Source of the DNA: Kiritimatiellia bacterium
GTDB taxonomy: Bacteria; Verrucomicrobiota; Kiritimatiellia; UBA8416; JADHWI01
Assembly (NCBI GenBank): GCA_030744755.1
Contig: JASLPY010000027.1
Location: 1 to 57,792 of the forward strand
DNA: 57,792 nt
Direction of reading: 5' to 3'
This document shows positions 1 to 8,143 of the stretch, one piece after another (the first letter of the stretch is position 1; each line of letters opens with the position of its first letter). Under the pieces are notes generated by a model. It searched no databases. It was not told the DNA's origin and was given only the letters and a program-made list of their open reading frames with translations. A program made the position numbers and the translations under genes.

Positions 1-77
1 AGGGTTTAATGCAAGCGGCTAATTCATGATTCTGAATTGCCGGAAATCGAAGCAGAACTTCTGGGATGGACTACTAG
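1..77 (+). repeat. Left copy of 77-bp terminal inverted repeat
   Basis: Bases 1-77 are the exact reverse complement of bases 57716-57792; the match stops at base 78. Both window ends therefore run into the same sequence in the same orientation, each entered just after a CTAG. An exact overlap of 77 fits the k-mer length of a common short-read assembler, so these ends probably mark a multicopy element, perhaps an insertion sequence, that broke the assembly. A genuine terminal inverted repeat is the alternative. No transposase is visible inside the window. Confidence 0.9.
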
Positions 78-140
78 TTCCTGTCCCCTATCCTGGCGTG
101 GCGGAGTTCCCCGCACCGCTGCACATCTCAGACATATGGC

Positions 141-169
141 TTGACATACGGTACATTTTACCGTACTTT
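141..169 (+). promoter_or_regulatory. vapBC promoter with operator inside the spacer
   Basis: A consensus -35 TTGACA (141-146) is followed after exactly 17 bp by TACTTT (164-169). A 7-bp inverted repeat, TACGGTA at 147-153 and TACCGTA at 159-165, fills the spacer. Binding of the VapB-VapC complex here would block RNA polymerase, the usual autoregulation of this family. The antitoxin ATG at 177 lies only 7 nt after the -10 and has no Shine-Dalgarno sequence, so the transcript may be leaderless. Confidence 0.65.
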
Positions 170-176
170 CGCCCAT

Positions 177-416
177 ATGAAGACGACAATCGATATCGAC
201 GAGAAGAAGCTCGAGACCGTCATGCGTCTTACCGGCGCGCGAACCCGTAAAGCTGCGGTTGACTATGCTCTGACCTGCACAGAACGGTCCGAGCGTCTCC
301 GCAAGGTGTTTGAGAAGCCCCTGCCCGACGAGGAATACAGGGGTTCCCTCGATCCTGACTATGATCTGAGGTCCATTCGCGGGAAGGACAGGCCAGGCGC
401 CCATGTGGATGATTGA
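177..416 (+). CDS. vapB: VapB-type antitoxin
   Basis: This is a 79-residue antitoxin of a type II toxin-antitoxin pair. The N-terminus MKTTIDIDEKKLE continues into MRLTGARTRKAAVDYAL, the ribbon-helix-helix-like fold typical of the VapB family that binds chromosomal VapC operons. The C-terminal half (PDEEYRGSLDPDYDL) is acidic and polar, as expected for the tail that wraps around and inhibits the toxin. The ATG at 177 is preferred over the upstream TTG at 141 because the protein family starts at MKTTIDID and the promoter lies between the two. The gene overlaps vapC by 14 nt, which implies translational coupling. Confidence 0.85.
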   Translation: MKTTIDIDEKKLETVMRLTGARTRKAAVDYALTCTERSERLRKVFEKPLPDEEYRGSLDPDYDLRSIRGKDRPGAHVDD

Positions 417-795
417 TTCCAGCAAATTCATCGACTGGATGCGCCAAGGACGAAATCCGACACGTATTCTGAGGCCCTTTGTCCTCGCGAACCAGATTGT
501 CTCCTGCGGCGTGATACGCGTTGAAGTCGTGCGAGGTGCGGTCAAGCCAACCGTCAAAGCGGAATTGACCACGCTTTTCGATGCTATCCGGGATGTCGCG
601 ATGACAAGCGGTATCTGGAAGCGAATCACGGAACTGGGCTGGCAACTGGACCGACAAGGTACGGTTCTGCCGGTATCCGACCTCATCATCGGCGCGTGTG
701 CGCTTCTCGAAGGCGCTACGGTTGTCACCACGGATTCTCATTTTCAGCAGATTCCTGACCTCAACATCCGCGAAGATCTGCCTGATTGGGACTAG
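403..795 (+). CDS. vapC: VapC-type PIN-domain ribonuclease toxin
   Basis: This 130-residue PIN-domain protein is the toxin partner of the preceding antitoxin; VapC toxins are Mg2+-dependent endoribonucleases that cut tRNA or rRNA. The acidic active-site residues are recognisable: Asp5 (MWMIDSSKFIDW), Glu41 (VIRVEVVRG), Asp93 (LPVSDLIIGA) and Asp111 (VVTTDSHF). Length and residue spacing match an intact family member, so it is probably functional. A second in-frame ATG at 409 could also serve as start. Its RNA target cannot be read from sequence. Confidence 0.87.
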   Translation: MWMIDSSKFIDWMRQGRNPTRILRPFVLANQIVSCGVIRVEVVRGAVKPTVKAELTTLFDAIRDVAMTSGIWKRITELGWQLDRQGTVLPVSDLIIGACALLEGATVVTTDSHFQQIPDLNIREDLPDWD

Positions 796-853
796 CCACC
801 CCGGGCGGGGTCGGTGTGTGCAGTCAATCATCCTCATTCATAACCGCGCCGAG

Positions 854-1105
854 CGCTTGGTTCAGGCGCGCCTTCCGAGGCGTCGCCTGGAAGCATCTGA
901 TTCGACAATATGTCATTGTCCTGATCGTTGTCTTGATCCTTGTCGTTCGCTATCGTCGTCTCGATCTTTGTCCCGATCATTGTCGACGACGATCAAGACA
1001 ACGATCGGGACAATGATGAAGATCGACGAAGATCGTGATAACGATCGCGACGACGATCAATCTGACCCGGATTGCCTCATTTCATCATCTCTTCTTGTCG
1101 AATAA
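854..1105 (+). repeat. Palindromic 12-bp-periodic GATC/TTGTC element, copy A
   Basis: The core consists of 12-bp units of the form NNGATCNTTGTC, which turn into their reverse complement (GACAANGATCNN) near 990 and so form a long imperfect hairpin. Conserved flanks are CGCTTG...AGGCGCGCCTT on the left and GATTGCCTCATTTCATCAT...TTGTCGAA on the right. A second copy with the same core type and the same flanks lies at 25038-25252 in the same orientation. The + frame stays open and would encode a Asp/Arg-rich tail, but neither copy has a convincing start, so I treat it as a dispersed structural element. Confidence 0.75.
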
Positions 1106-1200
1106 CCGACCAGGGTGAAGTGCATTTCAGAAGTGAATCCGACTTAAGCTACTTCTGGCTTCTGAGGATGTAGACGTAGTGGAAGGTTTCATTCATGGCT

Positions 1201-1315
1201 TGCCAAGCCGTAGCCTCGGAGCGGGTTTAACCAGCCCGCCTCCGCCTTCCTCGCACGCTCGGAAGGGCTACGGCGTGGCATCCTTCGCTCTACGCTCCGC
1301 TCCGAGCGAAGGATG
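1201..1315. repeat. Nested hairpins flanking the tRNA gene
   Basis: Two hairpins lie downstream of the minus-strand tRNA. The outer arms TGCCAAGCCGTAGC (1201-1214) and GCTACGGCGTGGCA (1267-1280) pair at 13 of 14 positions. Next to them is a perfect 12-bp stem, CATCCTTCGCTC at 1279-1290 and GAGCGAAGGATG at 1304-1315, with a 13-nt loop. The last stem overlaps the encoded CCA end of the tRNA. They may act as a processing or termination signal, or be REP-like repeats. Confidence 0.6.
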
Positions 1316-1398
1316 GTGGTGGGGCAAGGATTCGAACCTTGGAAGGCGATGCCAGCAGATTTACAGTCTGCCCCCGTTGGCCACTTGGGTACCCCACC
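1314..1398 (-). tRNA. tRNA-Tyr (GTA)
   Basis: Read on the minus strand, the 85-nt gene starts GGTGGGG and ends CCCCACC-A-CCA, giving a perfect 7-bp acceptor stem, discriminator A and an encoded CCA. The anticodon stem-loop is GCAGA-CTGTAAA-TCTGC with anticodon GTA (complement at 1362-1364). The T arm carries GGTTCGAATCC. A long variable arm makes it a class II tRNA, as bacterial tRNA-Tyr is. Confidence 0.95.
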
Positions 1399-1542
1399 GT
1401 CTCAATCCATCTGTCATAGAGCGCCCAGGAACAAAGGATCGTTCCCGGAAACAGGCGCAAATAATGCATTGCCAGGATGCCGCGGGCAAGCAAAAAGTGC
1501 AAAATGGTGTCTTCCTTCTTCTCTTCGGTGTATTCTCTCCCT

Positions 1543-2430
1543 ATGCCCAGACTCGCCATGATCGTGAATCCGCACAGCGGCTTGCAGCAGGGGCCTCAGA
1601 TCCTCGATGTCGTGATGCCGTTTCTTGCTAACGCCGGTCTCACGCTGGATGTCAGGGAGACAAGCCACCCCGAACATGCCGGTGAAATGGCCGAGCTTAT
1701 GAACGTTGAGGGTCTAGACGGCATCTGTGCGATTGGCGGGGACGGCACATTCCACGAAGTCTTGAACGGCGTGATGCGGCGCAAGGACGGCAAACGGCTA
1801 CCGTTGGGCCTTATCCCCGGCGGCCTTGGCAACTCGCTGATGCATGACCTCCAGACCATTGATCCACTGAAGGCGGCAAAGCGCATTACCAGGCTCGACC
1901 CGCAGCCAATGGACCTCATGAAAGTGGAATGCCCCGATATGACCTGCTACGCGTTCAACCTTGCCGCGTTCGGCCTCATGGTCGGTGCGAATATCAAAGC
2001 CGAAAGACTGCGTGTGTTTGGGCGCAGGCGGTACGATGTCGCAGCACTTTGGGAAATCATCTTTAACCGGCATCACAAGGCCATGCTGACCGTTGACAAC
2101 GGGAAACCGGAAGAGGATGACTACGCTTTCATCACAGGAATGAACACGGTTCACATGGGTCTCGGTATGAAAATTGCCCCGCGCGCGAAAATAGACGACG
2201 GCAAGCTCGACCTGATACTGGTCCGCCGGGTCCGGCGGCACCAACTGATCGGTATGCTCAGCAAAGTCTACAGCGGCGAACATGTCAGCTCGCCGCAACT
2301 CGAATACCGCCAGGTTACCTCGTTCAAGATCACCACATCAGCACCGGCACCCCTCAATATCGATGGTGAGATCAAGGGAACAACTACGCTGACAGTGACG
2401 ATCGAACCCCAGGCCGTTCAGTTACTCTGA
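1543..2430 (+). CDS. Diacylglycerol kinase-family lipid kinase (YegS/DgkB-like)
   Basis: The 295-residue protein is a lipid kinase of the diacylglycerol kinase catalytic fold, which phosphorylates a lipid alcohol with ATP on the inner membrane face. The N-terminus has the nucleotide-binding strand IVNPHSG, the hallmark GGDGT lies at about residues 65-69, and the second domain carries the conserved NIDGE near the C-terminus. Length is normal for the YegS/DgkB group. The start at 1543 (MPRLAMIVNP) is chosen because the family begins just before this strand; the 22 upstream codons of the longer frame look non-native. The exact lipid is not determinable. It diverges from the tRNA gene and converges with the sulfatase region. 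Confidence 0.85.
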   Translation: MPRLAMIVNPHSGLQQGPQILDVVMPFLANAGLTLDVRETSHPEHAGEMAELMNVEGLDGICAIGGDGTFHEVLNGVMRRKDGKRLPLGLIPGGLGNSLMHDLQTIDPLKAAKRITRLDPQPMDLMKVECPDMTCYAFNLAAFGLMVGANIKAERLRVFGRRRYDVAALWEIIFNRHHKAMLTVDNGKPEEDDYAFITGMNTVHMGLGMKIAPRAKIDDGKLDLILVRRVRRHQLIGMLSKVYSGEHVSSPQLEYRQVTSFKITTSAPAPLNIDGEIKGTTTLTVTIEPQAVQLL

Positions 2431-2472
2431 CGACCTCGAACTGACAGGCAGGCGTTAAGGGACCAGGGTCGG

Positions 2473-2655
2473 CTACCGCTTCTTGACCGTCATGCTGATT
2501 CCGAAGCTCTCCATCATGATGAATGATGTGTCAAGATCGGGGTTGCTGGTGATGGCGTCAATGAATCGGGGATCGGGCATCGGACGTCGATGCATGTGGT
2601 GGCCAAGAATCAATCCACCGGGCGAACGAGAGTGAAACGTTGCATAATCTGCTCC
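2473..2655 (-). pseudogene. Possible C-terminal remnant of an unknown protein
   Basis: This 60-codon open frame has normal-looking protein composition. It includes GGLILGHHMHRRP, then PDPRFIDAITSNPDLD, and ends SFGISMTVKKR. An in-frame stop (2656-2658) precedes it, and the first ATGs are internal at 2595 and 2580. It could be the 3' end of a degraded gene left beside the sulfatase cluster, or a chance frame. I do not recognise the family. Confidence 0.3.
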
Positions 2656-2761
2656 CTATCTTTCTCTCTTGCCAGCCATGTCCTCATTATGCAAATCAAC
2701 CGGGAGTCAAATACATTGTCGATTGTCGGTTCCGTTAAAACAACCCATGTTGTACACACGA

Positions 2762-4510
2762 TCACCTGCGAGCTACGGTCACGTACATCGCGCCGCAAAG
2801 AGGCTTGCCGTCTTTATCCTGAAATTCGGTCTTCAGCTTCAGTTTGCCGGCTTTGAGTTTCACCGCGAACTTTGCCACGGTGTCCTCATCCTTCGTGTCC
2901 TGCGTTTCATCAACCCCGGCAATCGTAAGGCGCGCTTTCTTGATGGGTCTCGCGCCCCTGCCACCCCTGTCGCCGAAAGCCGCGACAAGTGTCTTCCCAG
3001 ATTCTTCCGGCCAGCGCCTCAGCTCAAATGAGTACTCGCCGTCCTTGTCGACTATAACATCCCAATAGCCGTTCCCGTTCGCACCAGTGAGACCACCCCT
3101 GTTGTCGCAGTAAGATCCCTGCCAGTCGCTGGCGTAGAGAATCATCGGGTTAGCCGCGTCAGAGCCCAGGACAATGTAACGCTCGCGATCAAAGAGCGGC
3201 TTTACTTCCTCGTACCACTCATCGTAATGCGCGGACATCTTCTGCACTACTTCCGGAAACTCCTTGGAGACAACCTTCTTCTGCCCCGGATCGTTTTTGA
3301 CATTGAAAAGTTGCGATGAACCGATCAGGCGCCACTTGTCCCACATCACCACCGCAGGCTTCCATTTCTGTCCCCCGACCCTGTACTGGACCACGCACAT
3401 CCTGTCATCAAGCTTTTTCTGTTTACCCTTCAGTAACCCCGCAAGGCTTGTGCCGTTCAACCTCGCATCACTTCCATCAAGGCCGCAGAGATCAATCAAA
3501 GTTGGCAGGATATCCTGTACCTGGGTCAGGTCGGCAATATCTGTACCATGCTGGAGTTTGCCGTCAATCCATCGCACAAAACATGGGACCCGGTGTCCGC
3601 CTTCAAACACACTCGTTTTCCTGTCCCGCATCCCGGCATTGAAAATTGCCTGTGCGCCTCCATTCTGAGTCCCGTTGTCCGACATGAAGATCAAGATTGT
3701 GTTGTCACGTAAGCCGTTCTCTTTGAGAAATCTCTCAAGTTTGCCCATGTTATCGTCAATGTTGGTAATCATGCCGTAGAACTTGCTGGGGAGCCCCCTG
3801 CCCTCATGTTGACCGCGATAGGCGTCAGAATACTCCTTCGCGACGACTTCAGGAACATGCGGAGTATTCGTCGGAATGTAAGCAAAGAACGGCTTCTTCT
3901 CCTTCTTGCATTTCCTCATCCATTTCATGGCCTCGGCAAAAAAGATATCCGTACAGTACCCCTCGTATTTCTTATCAACACCGTTATGCATGAGGGTCGG
4001 ATCGAAGTAGCCGTTCATCCAGTGGTCAGCGAGGGAGGTGATTCCCCATGCACGGAAGGAAACCGCCTCCTGAAAACCGCGAAACCGCGGACGGTGGGGG
4101 TAACTGTCGCCGAGATGCCATTTTCCGAAGATCCCGGTGGTGTAGCCCGACTCCGCAAAGTACTGCGGCATGATCTTCAGATCATTGCGCATCATCGAGC
4201 GCCCCTGGCAAACTGCCATCGCACCGTTTCGCATGGCATCCATACCCGTCATAAGCTGCCCGCGCGTTGGAGTGCACATGGGGGCAACATGGAAATCCGT
4301 GAAGCGAATCGACTCCGAACGCAACTTATCCATCACCGGCGTATTGATGACAGGGTTGCCATGACTACGCACATCGCCATACCCCTGGTCATCGGTAAGA
4401 ATGATAATTACGTTGGGCTTCTCCTGCGCCAGCGTTGATATAGCGATCACGGGAAGAAGAAGGACTATCAGGCAAAGCCTGAATCGTGAGCTGCGTAGGT
4501 ATGGTATCAT
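2762..4510 (-). CDS. Secreted arylsulfatase A-family sulfatase
   Basis: The 582-residue sulfatase hydrolyses sulfate esters on a carbohydrate or aryl substrate. A signal peptide covers about residues 1-29. The first metal-binding motif is NVIIILTDDQGYGD, and the formylglycine motif is CTPTRGQLMTG with the modifiable Cys at residue 79. GKWHLG and the later metal motif FMSDNGT are present. The C-terminal 100 residues form an extra beta-rich domain ending in the outer region of the family. A Shine-Dalgarno-like AAGGAG lies 11 nt before the ATG. It is the last gene of the unit that starts at the promoter near 9130. Maturation needs an FGly-generating enzyme, and none with catalytic cysteines is encoded nearby. 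Confidence 0.92.
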   Translation of the reverse strand: MIPYLRSSRFRLCLIVLLLPVIAISTLAQEKPNVIIILTDDQGYGDVRSHGNPVINTPVMDKLRSESIRFTDFHVAPMCTPTRGQLMTGMDAMRNGAMAVCQGRSMMRNDLKIMPQYFAESGYTTGIFGKWHLGDSYPHRPRFRGFQEAVSFRAWGITSLADHWMNGYFDPTLMHNGVDKKYEGYCTDIFFAEAMKWMRKCKKEKKPFFAYIPTNTPHVPEVVAKEYSDAYRGQHEGRGLPSKFYGMITNIDDNMGKLERFLKENGLRDNTILIFMSDNGTQNGGAQAIFNAGMRDRKTSVFEGGHRVPCFVRWIDGKLQHGTDIADLTQVQDILPTLIDLCGLDGSDARLNGTSLAGLLKGKQKKLDDRMCVVQYRVGGQKWKPAVVMWDKWRLIGSSQLFNVKNDPGQKKVVSKEFPEVVQKMSAHYDEWYEEVKPLFDRERYIVLGSDAANPMILYASDWQGSYCDNRGGLTGANGNGYWDVIVDKDGEYSFELRRWPEESGKTLVAAFGDRGGRGARPIKKARLTIAGVDETQDTKDEDTVAKFAVKLKAGKLKLKTEFQDKDGKPLCGAMYVTVARR

Positions 4511-4633
4511 TGGTCTTCGGTCTCCTTGTTAAAGAGAACTGTACTGGCCCGAAACGCAGCGGGCCGCTGCCGGTTCCCCAGTCACAGTCCAGTTGCCAGA
4601 CTCCCGGTCCAGGCTAGATACCCGTGCGAAACC

Positions 4634-4659
4634 CTGGAGTGCGGCGGGCCTCCGCCGCC
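4634..4659 (+). repeat. GGCGGGCCTCCGCC-family interspersed repeat
   Basis: CTGGAG, a dinucleotide, then the near-palindrome GGCGGGCCTCCGCC. Four more copies lie at 14582, 14691 (inverted), 29846 and 29955 (inverted). This copy is single and lies in the 181-bp gap between two genes of the same transcription unit. Confidence 0.7.
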
Positions 4660-4691
4660 TCTCCGGTCACAGTTCAGTTGCCGGATTTCCG

Positions 4692-7600
4692 CTACTGCTC
4701 TACAACAACGCGGAAACCTGTGTGGTACACCTTCTGCCAGTCGGGATAGCCCACGCGGAATGATGAGGTCGAGCGGAACGGGCGGTCATGCCAGGAGCCA
4801 CCGCGCACTACGCGCTTTGAACCTTCACTTGCCTTGTTCCTGCTGTCGTCTTTGTACGGGTACGCCGCGTATACTGACATCGTCCATTCTGCAGCGTTAC
4901 CATGCATGTCATGCAGGCCCCAGGGATTCGCCTGGAAACTGCCTGCCTTCGCAAGGTGCAGAACATTGTCATTGAAGCGTGGATCCTTCAGCTCGAAATC
5001 GACACTGTGATTGGGATTCTTCATCGGCCTGGGATTGACACCGCTCACGGCCATCTCTTTGACCTTCAGGTCAGCCATGTTGGCAAACTTCGAGAAGTCC
5101 GCATCGACATCTCCGTAGCTGAGAGCTGTTTCGGTTCCGGCCCGGCAAGCCCATTCCCACTGTGCCTCCGTAGGCAGAGAAACCTTCTTGCCGGTCTTCT
5201 TGGACAGCCATTCACAAAAGTCAACGGCCTCCTGCCATGACACACGGATTACCGGGAACTGCATGTCGTTCATGTAATAGCCACGCTTAACCTGGTCCTT
5301 GTAGTGCATATCATACACTCCATTGAGATAGTCAGGATCGAACTGGCGGTACTGCTCAAGCGTCACCTCAGTGGCTCCCATCATGAAACCCTTGCCGATC
5401 TTCACCCGCGAAACGGGTTGCTCAACGGGTGTCTCATCGTTACTCCCCATCGAGAAATCCCCGGCAGGAATACTGACAACCTTCATGGTGATGTCATCAC
5501 CGAGGTCCAATTCATCGATCTGAGCCTCGTAGCTTTTCAGAATCGGCTTCACGGGCTTCAGCGTCCTTGTTGCAATCTGCTTCGGAATAACTGTCTCGTC
5601 CGATTTTTCATACGGATTAATAACTACCTCCGGGTCGAAGTCGTCATTCGCATACAGCTTCCTGAGTTCCTTGCGCCGGTCCAGGATCTGCTTCGATGCC
5701 CTTGCTTCCGTCCAATTCCCAAGAAACGGCGCATTAAGGTCCATCCAGGTGATGAGCCGGTCCCACGCCTCGGCGGGCAGTTTCACGTTGTGATGTCCCT
5801 TCCGAATCATCTGCGTCAACTCACTGGTGTCCGCATGGAATTCGAGTGCATTCAACAGATGGTAATCACCCTCCGGACCGTTCCGCCTGACGTACGGATG
5901 GAGGGCATCAAAGGCAGATTTTGGATTCGAGAAATTAGGGATACCGACCTCGCTGAACTTCTTGCCGGTATTCGGGCCGGTACCGGTGATCCGGTCGTGC
6001 ACCTTCACGCCCATGGCCTTGAACCTGTTCAGGTCGGGATCGCCGTTATGACATCCCGCACAGTACTTGTCGATTACCGGCATAACCTCGCGGCTAAAGG
6101 CAAACCCGCGCATCGGGCCGTACCATGGCTCAACGGTTGCAGGTTTCTTGAACATCGCCTTCGAGCGTTTGGTCGGGGGAGGCATGTTCTGGCTCTCGTG
6201 ACATCCAACGCAGGAGAGTTTCTCACCCGGCATGCCGACGAGCCAGCTACGCATGATCGCGAGGGCCATTCCATTCTTGTCCAGCGGCTGGAGAGAAATT
6301 GGTGAGTTCGCGGGAATCGTGAAGCTGGCGGACCCGTCATCCTCCACCGGGACCGTACCTATGATCTGCCTGGCGTCCCAGCAGGTCTCCATGCCCATGG
6401 CGTAATGTCCGCCCTTCTTGCGTGGCCCGTATTCATAACGATAAACACGGATACTCTTTACCGATCCGCGCGGCACGCCCTTCAGTCCCGGCCCTTCGTA
6501 GATGTCGTTGATGAGTACCGTTGCGGTCTTATCACCGAGCCGAACAGTGTCAGGACGCACGAAGGGCTTTTTCGTTTTGCGCAGCGGGATAGGCTCATAC
6601 ATTTTGCCTGTCTCATCTTTCTTCTTGAGGCACAGCATATTGTCGAAGGCATCAAGCAGGTAGACACTGTCTCCCGTTACCGCCAGGAAGTATTTGTCGT
6701 TAAGCGGATATGGGTGATAGAACATCGGCGCATACGAGCGCGACAGGTTGTCGATCACCAACGCTTCAACCTTCTTGCCGCGCCCGGTAATGAACTGAAG
6801 CGCCCCATCAGCCTCGAAGCGTCCCTTACCAACGTCAAACAGGCACATAGCGCCACCCTTGGCGTTACTGTGATGACCGGTTATCGTCGAAACAAACTTG
6901 TTCGGATGGCCCGGTACAGGACGCGCGAAAAACATGCTGTTGGGCCAGTAGGAGTTACTGCCGTAATAGGCCTTTTGGTCCGTGCCGTCAGGGTTCATGC
7001 TCATAAGTACCCGGCTGTAGTAATGGGCAGAATCCGTGTACTCCCAGCGGGTGTACAGCACCCGGCCGTTCTCCATGACGACAGGGTGCCAGTTACCATC
7101 CTGGTCGAAGCAAAGACGCCGGACACCGGAACCGTCAGGATTCATAATATGTAGATTGGCAACGAAGGCATTACCTCCTACGCAGGGAACACCCTCATAG
7201 GCAGCCGTGGAACCGAAAATGATCCGTTCATCGGGCAGGTAGCATGCATCGTAGTTGTCGATGTCATTACCCATATCTGGCGAGACCTGGCGCTGTTCCC
7301 CAAGCTTTCTACCCGTCGCGGGATCAATCTTGAATTCGAAAACCCCCCAGCTTCCATTGTCGAGCTGGGAACTGTAGAGAATCTTGTTGCCATCGAAATG
7401 CAGGTCAACGTCTCCGAGATACTTGCCTGCGTCCGCCTTGTGGATCACCTTGATCTCGCCCTCACATATGGGGGACATTGCCACGATCTCGTCGTCAAAC
7501 TGCATTTTGCGACCCAGCGAAGCCTTGGTCTCCCAGTTGTTCGAATAACGTTTTCCCTTTCGGCTCCGCACCATGAGCAGGGTGCTGAAATCGAGAACAG

Positions 7601-7913
7601 GGTTGGCTAGAAGAGCTTCTTTCTTAAGCGCCTTGAACTCCTCCGAGTTAATATCGGTAATCTTCTCGAGTCTCGCCAGGTACTCCCTGCCTTTGGGGTA
7701 TTTCGCCCCATAAGTCGCGACCAGGTCCTCTATAGCAAGCTTCAGGGATTCAACATTGCCCTCACCCTTGGCTCGATGACCGCCCTTCATCAGCGGACCG
7801 TTGAGTATCCCGCGATTGGCTTCAGCAGCGTGAGCTCTGCTAGTTGAGATTTGACTAATAGTGCCTGCAAAGAGGCACACCAATACGACGTTTATAATGG
7901 TTCTAGTTTTCAT
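4692..7913 (-). CDS. HZS-alpha-like propeller / diheme / SUMF1 fusion protein
   Basis: The 1073-residue secreted protein has three parts. After a signal peptide (about 1-30), residues 150-560 form a TolB/WD40-like beta-propeller resembling the hydrazine synthase alpha family, with blades such as LHIMNPDGSGVRRL. Two c-type heme motifs follow, CVGCH (568-572) and CAGCH (618-622). Residues 811-1073 are a formylglycine-generating-enzyme-like (SUMF1) domain, from IPAGDFSMGS to VVRGGSWHDRP and GFRVV. The SUMF1 part lacks the catalytic cysteine pair, so FGE activity is unlikely. Such fusions are known in PVC genomes with unproven function; periplasmic electron transfer or glycan binding are possible roles. 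It lies between an SUMF1-fold gene and a sulfatase gene on the same strand. Confidence 0.82.
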   Translation of the reverse strand: MKTRTIINVVLVCLFAGTISQISTSRAHAAEANRGILNGPLMKGGHRAKGEGNVESLKLAIEDLVATYGAKYPKGREYLARLEKITDINSEEFKALKKEALLANPVLDFSTLLMVRSRKGKRYSNNWETKASLGRKMQFDDEIVAMSPICEGEIKVIHKADAGKYLGDVDLHFDGNKILYSSQLDNGSWGVFEFKIDPATGRKLGEQRQVSPDMGNDIDNYDACYLPDERIIFGSTAAYEGVPCVGGNAFVANLHIMNPDGSGVRRLCFDQDGNWHPVVMENGRVLYTRWEYTDSAHYYSRVLMSMNPDGTDQKAYYGSNSYWPNSMFFARPVPGHPNKFVSTITGHHSNAKGGAMCLFDVGKGRFEADGALQFITGRGKKVEALVIDNLSRSYAPMFYHPYPLNDKYFLAVTGDSVYLLDAFDNMLCLKKKDETGKMYEPIPLRKTKKPFVRPDTVRLGDKTATVLINDIYEGPGLKGVPRGSVKSIRVYRYEYGPRKKGGHYAMGMETCWDARQIIGTVPVEDDGSASFTIPANSPISLQPLDKNGMALAIMRSWLVGMPGEKLSCVGCHESQNMPPPTKRSKAMFKKPATVEPWYGPMRGFAFSREVMPVIDKYCAGCHNGDPDLNRFKAMGVKVHDRITGTGPNTGKKFSEVGIPNFSNPKSAFDALHPYVRRNGPEGDYHLLNALEFHADTSELTQMIRKGHHNVKLPAEAWDRLITWMDLNAPFLGNWTEARASKQILDRRKELRKLYANDDFDPEVVINPYEKSDETVIPKQIATRTLKPVKPILKSYEAQIDELDLGDDITMKVVSIPAGDFSMGSNDETPVEQPVSRVKIGKGFMMGATEVTLEQYRQFDPDYLNGVYDMHYKDQVKRGYYMNDMQFPVIRVSWQEAVDFCEWLSKKTGKKVSLPTEAQWEWACRAGTETALSYGDVDADFSKFANMADLKVKEMAVSGVNPRPMKNPNHSVDFELKDPRFNDNVLHLAKAGSFQANPWGLHDMHGNAAEWTMSVYAAYPYKDDSRNKASEGSKRVVRGGSWHDRPFRSTSSFRVGYPDWQKVYHTGFRVVVEQ

Positions 7914-8102
7914 GCTCGGAAGAGTAGTTCAGGAAAACGAGGATTTCAAGGCCTGGAAGCGTCCAATTTTGAACGCCATACGGGAAGAAATAGACGTATC
8001 CCGTTAGTGCATAGGCAGTTAGAAGGATAACGACCCTCGCCCCGTGGCAACAATAATCTCACGGCAGCGGCAGAACAAACCATATTCTTGCAAATTGCGC
8101 GT

Positions 8103-8120
8103 CCGGCGGAATACCGCCGG
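8103..8120 (-). terminator. GC-rich hairpin between unit genes
   Basis: CCGGCGG-AATA-CCGCCGG forms a perfect 7-bp stem 24 nt after the stop of the upstream SUMF1-fold gene. No run of T follows on the minus strand, so at best it is a partial terminator or an mRNA-stabilising hairpin before the 1073-residue gene. Confidence 0.35.
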
Positions 8121-8143
8121 CTCCAAACCGCTTTCTAAGCTAC

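Noticed and set aside
698..1105. 135-codon frame ending in a Asp/Arg-rich tail through palindromic element A
   Set aside because: It starts inside vapC in another frame and its sequence only translates a 12-bp repeat; copy B gives a similar tail with a different beginning.
7980..8004. ACGGGA-N13-TCCCGT inverted repeat upstream of the 1073-residue gene
   Set aside because: Unlike the shared dyad, short arms with a long spacer, found once; not enough to call an operator.
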